A stretch of 9,797 bases of DNA from CAADGU01 sp964581605 (lineage in GTDB: Bacteria; Chloroflexota; Anaerolineae; Promineifilales; Promineifilaceae). Location of the stretch: positions 1 through 9,797 of the forward strand of contig CAZOPF010000157.1 of assembly GCA_964581605.1 (NCBI GenBank), written 5' to 3'. The stretch's first letter is position 1; the number at the start of each line of letters is the position of its first letter. A program made the translations under genes and the position numbers. The notes beneath the pieces are model-generated. The model did no database searches and was not told the origin of the DNA. It worked only from the letters and a program-made list of their open reading frames with translations. Positions 1-5,893 of this stretch are shown piece by piece.

Positions 1-5
1 AAACA

Positions 6-554
6 CTAAAACACCTCATCCAACTCCGCCTGCTTCATCTGGCGGGATTCGCGCCAGGTGAGCCAGCCGAGCAAGAGTGCGCCGCCGACAACGGCCATAT
101 CGGCCACGTTGAAGATGGGCCAGGGGCCAAAGTCGAGGAAGTCGGTGACGTGCCCCAGGCGGAAGCGGTCAATCAGGTTGCCCAATGCGCCACCAAGCGT
201 CAGCCCCAACGCCACGCGCAGCCCGTTGTGTCCGGCGGGCAGGGTATGGTTGTAATAAAGGATGCCGCCGCTGACAACCAGCGCCAGGATGGCAAACAAA
301 AGGCTGCCACCCTGAAACAGGCCAAAGGCGGCGCCGGTATTGGTGGCGTGCATGATGCGGAAAAAGGGTTCAATGGCCGGGATGGGCGCCCATACTTCAT
401 ACAGCGCCAGCGATTGTTCCACCAGTTGTTTGCTGAATTGATCCAGCAAAATGACTGTGCCAGCCACCAGGAACAGGATCACCTGTTGACTGCGGGAAGC
501 GGGTCGGGGGGTGTCGGGGGGTGGGTTATTCTCTTCGGGTTGCCAATTGTTCAT
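6..554 (-). CDS. lspA: Lipoprotein signal peptidase (signal peptidase II)
   Basis: This is an inner-membrane aspartyl protease that removes the signal peptide of diacylglyceryl-modified prolipoproteins ahead of the lipobox cysteine. The 182-residue protein has the family signatures: NTGAAFGLF at residues 72-80, NLIDR at 126-130 and FNVAD at 148-152. Asp129 and Asp152 are the expected catalytic pair. Hydrophobic stretches near 24-41, 82-100, 112-127 and 150-167 fit the usual four membrane helices. The first 23 residues are a Pro/Asn-rich extension that makes it slightly longer than typical LspA (about 160-170). The ATG at 552-554 is preceded by an AGGA ribosome site 6-7 nt upstream, which supports this start. 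It lies 129 bp downstream of the methyltransferase gene on the same strand, so co-transcription is possible. Family assignment is firm. Confidence 0.96.
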   Translation of the reverse strand: MNNWQPEENNPPPDTPRPASRSQQVILFLVAGTVILLDQFSKQLVEQSLALYEVWAPIPAIEPFFRIMHATNTGAAFGLFQGGSLLFAILALVVSGGILYYNHTLPAGHNGLRVALGLTLGGALGNLIDRFRLGHVTDFLDFGPWPIFNVADMAVVGGALLLGWLTWRESRQMKQAELDEVF

Positions 555-683
555 ACAAAATCCTGAGATAAAAATTTAACGCCGAGACGCGGAGGCGCAG
601 AGCCTATTCGCGTTTCTTCGTGCCCTTAGCGGATCACATTTTACCAACGGCCGTGCCCCCCTGCGACTTTGTTCATATGCCGT
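555..683. other. Intergenic region between methyltransferase and lspA
   Basis: This 129-bp spacer has no coding potential that I trust. It holds the lspA ribosome site, a three-unit octad repeat (579-602) and one ACGGCCGT palindrome (647-654). I see no convincing sigma-70 promoter for lspA on the minus strand. Confidence 0.6.
579..602. repeat. Three tandem octads, consensus RCGCVGAG
   Basis: Three 8-nt units lie in strict register: ACGCCGAG at 579, ACGCGGAG at 587 and GCGCAGAG at 595. They sit in the leader of lspA and share the period of the other octad arrays in this window. Similar CGC-GAG short tandem sequences are familiar intergenic repeats in several bacterial phyla. Their function is unknown. 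Confidence 0.65.
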
Positions 684-1358
684 TTAGACCTTTACGGCCA
701 CCAACACCGTCACCCCACTGTGCGGCAATTGGATGCGCTTGATAGTCAGGGCAAACCCGGCGGCGGCAAAACGCTGCCGAATCGGTTCCCAGAGGGCATC
801 GGCGGGCCAGATATGCCCGTCATTCTCCGTAAACACCCCTTCGCGCTGGCCGGTGATGGTGTAGAGCCAATCAATCAGCCGGTAGATGTGCCCCTGCCCG
901 TTGAGATGGCCTTCGGGGACGATGACCAGACGGCCGTGCCCCCTTAACACCCGGTGTGCGGCCGCCAACGTGCGCGGGTCTATGATGTAATCAGTGGGGA
1001 AGGTGGCGAGGATGGTGTCGAACACGGCCGTGCCAAACGGCAAATTCTGTACCATCCCCTGCACCAGCGGCACGGTACGCTGTGTCCGTTTCTGTGCCTG
1101 CTGCCCCATGTAAGGTGACAAATCCAGCCCCACCACATCAAACCCCCGGTTTTGTAATGCCAGCAGCATATGGCCTGGCCCATGCCCCAATTCCAGCACC
1201 CGCCGCCCCTGCACAAAGGGCAGCGCCGCCAACTGCCACTGCCGCCACTGCCCCAACGAGACGCCCCAACTGACCGGCCCATACGTCCAGGCCATCTCGT
1301 TATACAGCAGCCGAAAGGCAAACCGCACCAGAGTAAACCACGAATCACGCAAAAGCAT
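684..1358 (-). CDS. Class I SAM-dependent methyltransferase (Methyltransf_11/UbiE-like)
   Basis: The predicted product is a 224-residue soluble methyltransferase that would transfer a methyl group from S-adenosylmethionine; the substrate cannot be read from the sequence. Motif I, VLELGHGPGH, is at residues 54-63, followed by the acidic post-I strand GLDLS (77-81). The segment LPF...FDTI...FPTDYI (106-125) corresponds to motifs II-III, and HRVLRGHGRLVIVPEG (135-150) is the usual post-III helix and strand. I chose ATG 1358 although the frame stays open to 1550. The upstream 64 codons are a translation of the short inverted repeat at 1373-1440 and the one beyond it, and look nothing like protein. 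A weak AGGTTGAG lies just upstream of this ATG. The gene is followed on the same strand by lspA. It is divergent from the phosphofructokinase gene. Confidence 0.88.
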   Translation of the reverse strand: MLLRDSWFTLVRFAFRLLYNEMAWTYGPVSWGVSLGQWRQWQLAALPFVQGRRVLELGHGPGHMLLALQNRGFDVVGLDLSPYMGQQAQKRTQRTVPLVQGMVQNLPFGTAVFDTILATFPTDYIIDPRTLAAAHRVLRGHGRLVIVPEGHLNGQGHIYRLIDWLYTITGQREGVFTENDGHIWPADALWEPIRQRFAAAGFALTIKRIQLPHSGVTVLVAVKV

Positions 1359-1372
1359 CTCAACCTGTTTTG

Positions 1373-1440
1373 GTGACAAGTGGCAGGTGGCACGTTGCAA
1401 GTAACCTGCCACCTGCCACTTGCTACCTGTGTCTTTTGTC
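1373..1440. repeat. Inverted heptad array (16-bp perfect stem)
   Basis: Four plus-polarity heptads start at 1373 (GTGACAA), 1380 (GTGGCAG), 1387 (GTGGCAC) and 1394 (GTTGCAA). After a 5-nt centre at 1401-1405 the polarity flips to CTGCCAC at 1406 and 1413, TTGCTAC at 1420, CTGTGTC at 1427 and TTTTGTC at 1434. The arms contain a perfect 16-bp inverted repeat, 1377-1392 with 1407-1422, around a 14-nt loop. It sits immediately upstream of the methyltransferase start, so it would lie in that gene's leader if transcription starts beyond it. There is no U-tract, so I do not call it an intrinsic terminator. Confidence 0.8.
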
Positions 1441-1475
1441 ACTTGCAAATGACCAGCCTGCGGTGACAATAGGGG

Positions 1476-1498
1476 ACGGCCGTGACGGTCACAATTGT
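1476..1498. promoter_or_regulatory. Three overlapping palindromes, possible operator
   Basis: Three perfect dyads overlap head to tail between two divergent genes: ACGGCCGT at 1476-1483, GTGAC-G-GTCAC at 1482-1492 and ACAATTGT at 1491-1498. The middle one has the size and spacing of a dimeric repressor half-site pair. The first belongs to a motif dispersed across the window. No adjacent regulator gene is present, so an operator role is only a possibility. Confidence 0.3.
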
Positions 1499-1512
1499 AG
1501 CGAATGTGGGAG

Positions 1513-1550
1513 TTGGTGGTTAGTGGCTGGCACATACTACTCACCACCAA
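1513..1550. repeat. Imperfect inverted repeat upstream of phosphofructokinase
   Basis: TTGGTGGTTAGT at 1513-1524 pairs with ACTCACCACCAA at 1539-1550 with one mismatch in 12, leaving a 14-nt loop. Like the array at 1373-1440 it has roughly 7-nt sub-periodicity that reverses polarity at the centre. It lies 29 bp before the phosphofructokinase ATG and would be part of its leader if transcription starts upstream. No strong promoter consensus was found here. Confidence 0.6.
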
Positions 1551-1578
1551 CCATCAGCCCCTATTGAAGGAGATTACT

Positions 1579-2679
1579 ATGACCATCAAACGTATCGCCT
1601 TGAGTACCGGTGGCGGCGATGCCCCTGGGCTAAATGCCGTCATCCGTGCCGTCGTTTTAGCCGCCCATCATCGGGGTTGGGAATGTGTGGGCATTCGGGA
1701 CGGCTATAATGGCCTGCTGCTGCCCGAACAGTTCTCAAATGGGGGCCTTATTCCCCTGACGCTCCAAAAAGTGCGGGGAATTACCCATTTGGGCGGCACG
1801 ATTTTAGGCACGACCAACCGGGGCAACCCCTTGCGCTACCCGGTCTTGAACGCCAACGGCGTGTATGAAGAGACAGACCGCAGTGATGAACTAATCACCC
1901 GCTTTCGTGAAGCCGGGCTGGATGCCCTGCTCTCCATTGGCGGCGATGGCTCACTGGAAATTGCTTACGTGCTGGCGCAAAAAGGGCTGACGGTGGTGGG
2001 TGTACCCAAAACGATAGATAACGACCTGGACAAGACGGTGGCGACCTTTGGTTTTCATTCGGCCGTTGCTTTTGCCACTGAATGTATTGACCGGCTGCAC
2101 TCCACGGCCGAAAGCCATCAACGGGTCATAATCGTAGAAGTGATGGGGCGTTATGCCGGTTGGATCGCGTTGGATGCGGGGGTAGCCGGTTCGGCCGACG
2201 TTATCTTGATCCCGGAAATTCCCTATGACATTAACAAAGTGGCGGAAAAGATACGGGAACGGGGGCGCGACGGCCGTGACTTTTCTATTGTTGTGGTCGC
2301 TGAAGGTGCCAGGCCGGTAGGTGGCGATGTGACCATTCAGGGCAAAAGTGTGGGGCAGGCGGAGCGGCTGGGCGGCGTGGGGCAAAAAGTGGGGGCCGCG
2401 CTGGAAGCGCTCACCGGCAAGGAGACACGCACTGTTGTCTTGGGCCATCTGCTGCGCGGTGGCCCCCCGACGGCATATGACCGGCTTATTTCGCTGCGGT
2501 TTGGCGCGGCGGCCGTGCGCGCCCTGGCGGAAGGGCAGTCTGGCATTATGGTCGCGTTGGACCCGCCAACGGTAAATTATGTGCCGCTGGAGCAGGTGGC
2601 GGGGCGCATGAAGCAGGTGCCGCTGGACTGCGACACTATCCTGACGGCGCGGGATTTAGGCGTCTGTCTTGGGGATTGA
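1579..2679 (+). CDS. pfkA: 6-phosphofructokinase (PFK-A family, mixed ATP/PPi-type active site)
   Basis: The 366-residue cytoplasmic enzyme is predicted to phosphorylate fructose 6-phosphate to fructose 1,6-bisphosphate in glycolysis. Visible signatures are GGGDAPGLNAVIR (11-23), GTTNRGNP (77-84), GGDGS (121-125), PKTIDND (143-149) with catalytic Asp147, VMGRYAGW (188-195) and GHLLRGGPPTAYDR (289-302). At the two positions that separate phosphoryl donors it has Gly124 (E. coli Gly104, ATP type) and Lys144 (E. coli Gly124; Lys is typical of PPi enzymes). That combination is known to me from the 'group III' ATP enzymes, so ATP is the better guess but PPi is not excluded. ATG 1579 is preceded by a strong GAAGGAGAT site. 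The frame extends upstream to 1504 only through repeat sequence. It ends 24 bp before an assembly gap and converges on the histidine kinase. Confidence 0.94.
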   Translation: MTIKRIALSTGGGDAPGLNAVIRAVVLAAHHRGWECVGIRDGYNGLLLPEQFSNGGLIPLTLQKVRGITHLGGTILGTTNRGNPLRYPVLNANGVYEETDRSDELITRFREAGLDALLSIGGDGSLEIAYVLAQKGLTVVGVPKTIDNDLDKTVATFGFHSAVAFATECIDRLHSTAESHQRVIIVEVMGRYAGWIALDAGVAGSADVILIPEIPYDINKVAEKIRERGRDGRDFSIVVVAEGARPVGGDVTIQGKSVGQAERLGGVGQKVGAALEALTGKETRTVVLGHLLRGGPPTAYDRLISLRFGAAAVRALAEGQSGIMVALDPPTVNYVPLEQVAGRMKQVPLDCDTILTARDLGVCLGD

Positions 2680-2686
2680 GGGGGTT

Positions 2687-2703
2687 GTAATTGGGTAATT
2701 GGG
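2687..2703 (+). repeat. Octad array GTAATTGG entering the gap from the left
   Basis: GTAATTGG occurs at 2687 and 2695, followed by a further G before the N run. The array starts 8 bp after the phosphofructokinase stop codon. The last codons and stop (GGGGATTGA) resemble the GGGGATCA unit seen at 9756 and 9780, so the array may begin inside the gene end. Confidence 0.65.
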
Positions 2704-2803
2704 NNNNNNNNNNNNNNNNNNNNNNNNNNNNNNNNNNNNNNNNNNNNNNNNNNNNNNNNNNNNNNNNNNNNNNNNNNNNNNNNNNNNNNNNNNNNNNNNN
2801 NNN
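2704..2803. other. Assembly gap of exactly 100 N
   Basis: The round length is the usual placeholder for a scaffold gap of unknown size. It separates two convergent genes that both look complete, so no known gene is cut. Both edges are octad repeats of opposite polarity, which suggests the missing sequence is a repeat or hairpin array. Confidence 0.95.
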
Positions 2804-2817
2804 ATCACCCCATCACC
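2804..2817 (-). repeat. Octad array GGTGATGG leaving the gap on the right
   Basis: Read on the minus strand the units are GGTGATGG (2817-2810) and GGTGAT (2809-2804), continuing into the gap. The TGA inside the first unit is the stop codon of the histidine kinase (2815-2813). Polarity is opposite to the left edge of the gap. Confidence 0.6.
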
Positions 2818-4204
2818 TTGTCAAGCCAAGAGGCAGGCGGACTTGGAACAGCGTCTGGCCTGGTGTGGAGGTGACGAGAATTTCTCCCTGGTGTTTCGTT
2901 ACAATTTGATAGCTGATGTACAACCCCAGGCCGGTGCCTTTGCCGGGTGGTTTGGTGGTGAAGAACGGGTCAAATAGCCGGGGTAGATGCGCCGGGGCGA
3001 TGCCGGGGCCATCGTCTTCAATTTCCACCACTACCTCATTCCCTTCTTGCCGGGTGCGCAGGGTGAGGTGGCCTCGGCCGTTGAGCGCGTCGGCCGCGTT
3101 CGCTATGATATTCGTCCACACCTGGTTCAGTTCACTGCCATATGCGGTAATTTTGGGCAAGTCTGGGGCATAATCCCGCCGGATGATGACATCCCGCCCC
3201 AATTTGTGGCGGAGGATTACCAGAGTGCCTTCTAACCCTTCGTGAACATTGACGTTCTGGATGGGCGCCTGATCAAGATAGACGTAGGATTTAAGGGCGC
3301 TGACAATTTCGGCCATACGGCCGGCCCCTTGCACAATTTCACTGAGCAGGCTTTGGGTGGTGCAGGCAGCTTCCAGCCACCGGAGCAAGATGATAAATTG
3401 CTCACCGGAGAAGGTGGTAGACAGTCCGGCTAAATCAGCCAGACTTAATTCCAGATTGACGAGGGCGGGTGCTAATTCCCAGGGGTTGGGTATATTCTGC
3501 TCTTCCAGCCAGCTTTCTACTTCTTCTTCGCGGTCGCTGCGGCCGAGGGCATCTAGCACCAATGGCCGGTTGGCGGCCGCTTCTACGCGGCGGGCCAGGG
3601 CGGTTACTTCGGTTTGTTGGTCGGCCGTCAGGTGCAGATGCGCCAGGGCGATACGCGCCTGCTCGGAGCGGCGCAGCATGGCTTGAAGCTGGTTGGCGCT
3701 GCGGCTGACGGCGGCTATCGGATTGTTTAGCTCGTGGGCAATACCGGCCGTCAACGTGCCCAATTGGGCCATTTTCTCGTTATGCCGTACCAGGGATTCA
3801 ATGCCGCGCCAGCGGCGGGTGAGGGTATGCAGCATGACGGTGGCGGCTGTGGAACTCAAATTCAACAATTGGTGCATCTGGTGATGATCGAGTGTGAGCA
3901 GGAAGGAGTCTTGAAGGGCGCGGACGGTAGCCAGCCGGGTGGTTTCCTCCAGCAAGGCCATTTCGCCAATAACGGTGCCGGGTTTGGCCTGGGTATCAAT
4001 TTGCAGCTCACGGCCGTCTACATTTTTCACCACTTCCAGTTCCCCTGTGTACAGAATGTACGCCCGGTCAGCCAGACTGCCTTCATGGAACAAAACCTGC
4101 CCGGCCGGCAGATGTATCTCGCCCACCATCTGGCACAGGCGGGTCAGGTCTTCCAGGGGCAGATCGGCAAAAAGGGGAACTTGACGCAGGAATTCTTCAT
4201 ACAT
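2813..4204 (-). CDS. Soluble cyclic-nucleotide-binding sensor histidine kinase
   Basis: The 463-residue protein has no membrane segment and should act in the cytoplasm as an autophosphorylating sensor. An N-terminal CNB (CRP-like) domain spans about 9-115. Its phosphate-binding cassette GEMALLEETTRLATVRA (80-96) keeps the Glu81 and Arg90 expected for cNMP contact. The DHp H-box GIAHELNNP (154-162) carries phospho-acceptor His157. The HATPase domain has N-box ELNQVWTNIIANAADAL (358-374), DDGPGI (397-402), FDPFF (411-415) and GTGLGLYI (423-430). Between the first DHp helix and the second (about 290-310) lies an extra helical segment of roughly 100 residues, including WLEEQNIPNPWELAPALV (232-249). 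I chose ATG 4204 because the CNB domain starts there and a good promoter lies directly upstream. The frame extends to 4306 without domain content. No response regulator is adjacent. The stop codon lies in a repeat unit. Confidence 0.93.
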   Translation of the reverse strand: MYEEFLRQVPLFADLPLEDLTRLCQMVGEIHLPAGQVLFHEGSLADRAYILYTGELEVVKNVDGRELQIDTQAKPGTVIGEMALLEETTRLATVRALQDSFLLTLDHHQMHQLLNLSSTAATVMLHTLTRRWRGIESLVRHNEKMAQLGTLTAGIAHELNNPIAAVSRSANQLQAMLRRSEQARIALAHLHLTADQQTEVTALARRVEAAANRPLVLDALGRSDREEEVESWLEEQNIPNPWELAPALVNLELSLADLAGLSTTFSGEQFIILLRWLEAACTTQSLLSEIVQGAGRMAEIVSALKSYVYLDQAPIQNVNVHEGLEGTLVILRHKLGRDVIIRRDYAPDLPKITAYGSELNQVWTNIIANAADALNGRGHLTLRTRQEGNEVVVEIEDDGPGIAPAHLPRLFDPFFTTKPPGKGTGLGLYISYQIVTKHQGEILVTSTPGQTLFQVRLPLGLTR

Positions 4205-4213
4205 GGTGTGCCT

Positions 4214-4243
4214 ATTGTAGGGAGGGGTGTACGGCCGTGTCAA
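4214..4243 (-). promoter_or_regulatory. Sigma-70-type promoter of the histidine kinase
   Basis: On the minus strand a perfect -35 TTGACA (4243-4238) is followed by an 18-nt spacer and -10 TACAAT (4219-4214). The ATG at 4204 begins 9 nt after the -10 box, so transcription would start at or within about 3 nt of it. No Shine-Dalgarno sequence precedes the ATG, so the mRNA may be leaderless. An ACGGCCGT palindrome (4231-4238) fills part of the spacer and touches the -35 box. Confidence 0.65.
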
Positions 4244-4301
4244 CGAAATGGTGCAGCCACAGATCGTAGCCTGATCGTACAACCGCTCTGCGCAAACAGG
4301 G

Positions 4302-4307
4302 TACAAT
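4302..4307 (+). promoter_or_regulatory. Possible -10 box of the metallophosphoesterase gene
   Basis: TACAAT at 4302-4307 lies 7 nt before ATG 4315, so a start site at the usual distance would coincide with the start codon. There is no Shine-Dalgarno sequence. The -35 region (around 4279-4284) does not match the consensus, so this is weaker than the opposing promoter. Confidence 0.4.
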
Positions 4308-4314
4308 TTCTGGC

Positions 4315-5169
4315 ATGAAAATTGCCGTACTTTCTGATATTCATGGGAATTTACCCGCTTTGCAGGCGGCCGTTGAACATGTGGAAAAGTGGCAGCCGGA
4401 AGCGGTCATTGTCGCCGGAGACATTGTCAATCGGGGGCCACATTCGTTCGCGTGCTGGCAGTTGTTACAGGGGAAAGCTGGCCGTGGCTGGCAGTTGATC
4501 AAGGGCAATCACGAGGAGTATGTGCTGGCACACGGCCGTGCCGATGACCCCCAATCTGGGCCGCACTTTGATGTGAGCAGTGTCTCGCGTTGGACGTATG
4601 CCCGGTTCAATGGGGCCGTCCAGGCATTGGCCGCCCTGCCAGATAACCATTCTCTGTTTGGCACGGGGGGCGAAGTGCGGATTTGCCATGCCTCCATGCA
4701 CCATAACCGGGATGGCATCTATGCCAGCACCGATGACGACCAGATCAGTGCCCAAATTGCCCCGCCGCCGGCCGTTTTTGTGACGGCGCACACCCACAAA
4801 CCGTTTGTACGCCAGGTGAATGGGACGCTGGTGGTGAATGCTGGTTCGGTGGGTACGCCGGCTGATGGTGATCAGCGTGCCAGTTATGCGCAGGTGGTGT
4901 GGCGGCACGGCCGTTGGCAGGCACACATCAGCCGCATACCCTATGATACCGCTCTGGCTGCCCAGGATTACCACGCCACCGGTCTGCTGGCGGAAGCAGG
5001 CATGATGGCCTGGCTGGTTTATTACGAGTGGCGGCTGGCAAAGTACCTGTTTCCAGAGTGGATGGCTAACTTTTGGCCGTTGGTTGAAGCGGGTAAGATG
5101 GATGTGGCTGCGGCCGTGCGGCAATATCTGGCCCAACTTGGCCTGTCATTAGACCTGGCAGGTTTTTGA
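4315..5169 (+). CDS. Calcineurin-like metallophosphoesterase (YfcE/MJ0936-type)
   Basis: The predicted product is a 284-residue dinuclear-metal phosphoesterase, probably cytoplasmic since no signal peptide is visible; the substrate is unknown. The metal-ligand motifs appear in order: SDIHGN (7-12; Asp8, His10), GDIVNRGP (35-42; Asp36), GNHEE (64-68; Asn65, His66), His125 in the CHASMH strand, and TAHTHKP (157-163; His159, His161), followed by NAGSVG (175-180). The last 80 or so residues extend beyond the minimal YfcE fold as an aromatic-rich helical tail (MMAWLVYYEWR, 230-240). The gene is divergent from the histidine kinase across 110 bp. It ends inside a hairpin, 37 bp before the deoxynucleoside kinase start on the same strand, so the two may be co-transcribed. 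A role in nucleotide metabolism would fit the neighbour but is inference. Confidence 0.9.
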   Translation: MKIAVLSDIHGNLPALQAAVEHVEKWQPEAVIVAGDIVNRGPHSFACWQLLQGKAGRGWQLIKGNHEEYVLAHGRADDPQSGPHFDVSSVSRWTYARFNGAVQALAALPDNHSLFGTGGEVRICHASMHHNRDGIYASTDDDQISAQIAPPPAVFVTAHTHKPFVRQVNGTLVVNAGSVGTPADGDQRASYAQVVWRHGRWQAHISRIPYDTALAAQDYHATGLLAEAGMMAWLVYYEWRLAKYLFPEWMANFWPLVEAGKMDVAAAVRQYLAQLGLSLDLAGF

Positions 5170-5185
5170 AACCTGTCAGGTCTAA
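5149..5185. repeat. 17-bp near-perfect hairpin overlapping the phosphoesterase stop codon
   Basis: TTAGACCTGGCAGGTTT (5149-5165) pairs with AAACCTGTCAGGTCTAA (5169-5185) with one mismatch (a G-U pair in RNA) around a 3-nt loop. The TGA stop (5167-5169) lies in the loop and first base of the right arm, and the arm encodes the last residues, LDLAGF. No U-tract follows, so full rho-independent termination is unlikely. It could still stabilise or attenuate the transcript between two genes on the same strand. Confidence 0.7.
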
Positions 5186-5206
5186 ATAACTACACAGGAA
5201 CAGCAT

Positions 5207-5845
5207 ATGAACAAACAATTCATCACCATTGCCGGGAACATTGGCGCGGGCAAATCTACCCTGGTTACCCTGCTGGCGGAACAAACAGGCTGGACGGCCG
5301 TGTTGGAAGCGGTAGCCGAAAACCCGTACCTGGCCGACTTTTACCAGGACATGCCCCGCTGGAGCTTTCAGTCGCAGGTTTTTTTCCTCTCGCGGCGGCT
5401 GCGGCAGCACCATGATCTGCTGCAACAAACCAACTCTATCATTCAAGACCGCAGTGTGTATGAAGATGCGGAGATTTTTGCGCGTAACCTGTATCGGCAG
5501 GGGCACATGAGCGCCCGCGACTGGCACTGTTACTATGACCTCTACCAGACGATGGCCACCTTGCTCAAGCCGCCGCACCTGGTCATTTATCTGCGCACGG
5601 CCGTGCCCACCCTGCGCCGCCGCATCATCCAGCGCGGCCGTGATTACGAACAAACCATCAGCGACGAATACCTCTACCAGTTAAACGAGTTGTATGATGC
5701 CTGGATTGATAGCTTTTCCCTCAGCCCCGTTTTGACCATTGAAACAGACAATCTGGACTACGTGCAATATGCCGACCACCTCGACCAAATCTGGCAAAAA
5801 ATCAACCACCGCCTGCAAGGGCGGGATGTGCTGACGCTGCAATAA
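5207..5845 (+). CDS. Deoxynucleoside kinase (dNK family; dAK/dGK-like)
   Basis: The 212-residue cytoplasmic enzyme is predicted to phosphorylate a deoxynucleoside to its 5'-monophosphate for nucleotide salvage. The P-loop GNIGAGKS is at 10-17. LEAVAENPYLADFY (33-46) contains the Glu34 region expected to act as base. QDRSVYED (80-87) is the family DRS motif, and RRRIIQRGRDYE (137-148) is the arginine-rich lid. Length and motif order match bacterial deoxyadenosine/deoxyguanosine kinases (dck/dgk), but base specificity cannot be decided by eye. ATG 5207 has an AGGAA ribosome site 6 nt upstream. Two ACGGCCGT palindromes lie inside the gene (5294, 5597); both are read in frame as Thr-Ala-Val. The gene converges on the first VWA-FHA gene. 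Confidence 0.92.
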   Translation: MNKQFITIAGNIGAGKSTLVTLLAEQTGWTAVLEAVAENPYLADFYQDMPRWSFQSQVFFLSRRLRQHHDLLQQTNSIIQDRSVYEDAEIFARNLYRQGHMSARDWHCYYDLYQTMATLLKPPHLVIYLRTAVPTLRRRIIQRGRDYEQTISDEYLYQLNELYDAWIDSFSLSPVLTIETDNLDYVQYADHLDQIWQKINHRLQGRDVLTLQ

Positions 5846-5848
5846 AGC

Positions 5849-5883
5849 AATTGAGTAATTGGGTAATTACCAATTACTCAATT
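5849..5883. repeat. Inverted octad array between convergent genes
   Basis: AATTGAGTAATTGG (5849-5862) pairs perfectly with CCAATTACTCAATT (5870-5883) around a 7-nt loop. The arms are built from roughly 8-nt units: TAATTGGG-like on the left and its reverse complement on the right. It fills the 48-bp space between the deoxynucleoside kinase stop and the VWA-FHA stop. It may act as a bidirectional transcript end, although neither side has a long U-tract. The left-hand units match those entering the gap at 2687. Confidence 0.75.
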
Positions 5884-5893
5884 ACCTTCTTCC

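Noticed and set aside
1359..1550. N-terminal extension of the methyltransferase frame
   Set aside because: These codons are entirely the inverted repeats and palindromes of the intergenic region; the domain begins after ATG 1358.
1504..1578. N-terminal extension of the phosphofructokinase frame
   Set aside because: It reads through repeat sequence, and ATG 1579 has a strong ribosome site directly followed by the conserved N-terminal strand.
4205..4306. N-terminal extension of the histidine kinase frame
   Set aside because: It would run through a consensus promoter and adds no recognisable domain sequence.
3734..4318. Plus-strand open frame opposite the histidine kinase
   Set aside because: It is antisense to the CNB and H-box coding region, with no motif or ribosome site.
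5066..5653. Minus-strand open frame across the phosphoesterase end and the deoxynucleoside kinase
   Set aside because: It spans the hairpin and the P-loop coding region of a firm gene and has no family signature.
2813..5845. Cyclic-nucleotide defence system (CNB protein with a nucleotide enzyme and phosphoesterase)
   Set aside because: The CNB domain is fused to a standard histidine kinase, no nucleotide cyclase or effector is present, and the genes are on opposite strands with separate promoters.
5849..5883. Classical rho-independent terminator
   Set aside because: The stem is AT-rich and lacks a U-tract on either strand; a transcript-end role is possible but is not shown by sequence.
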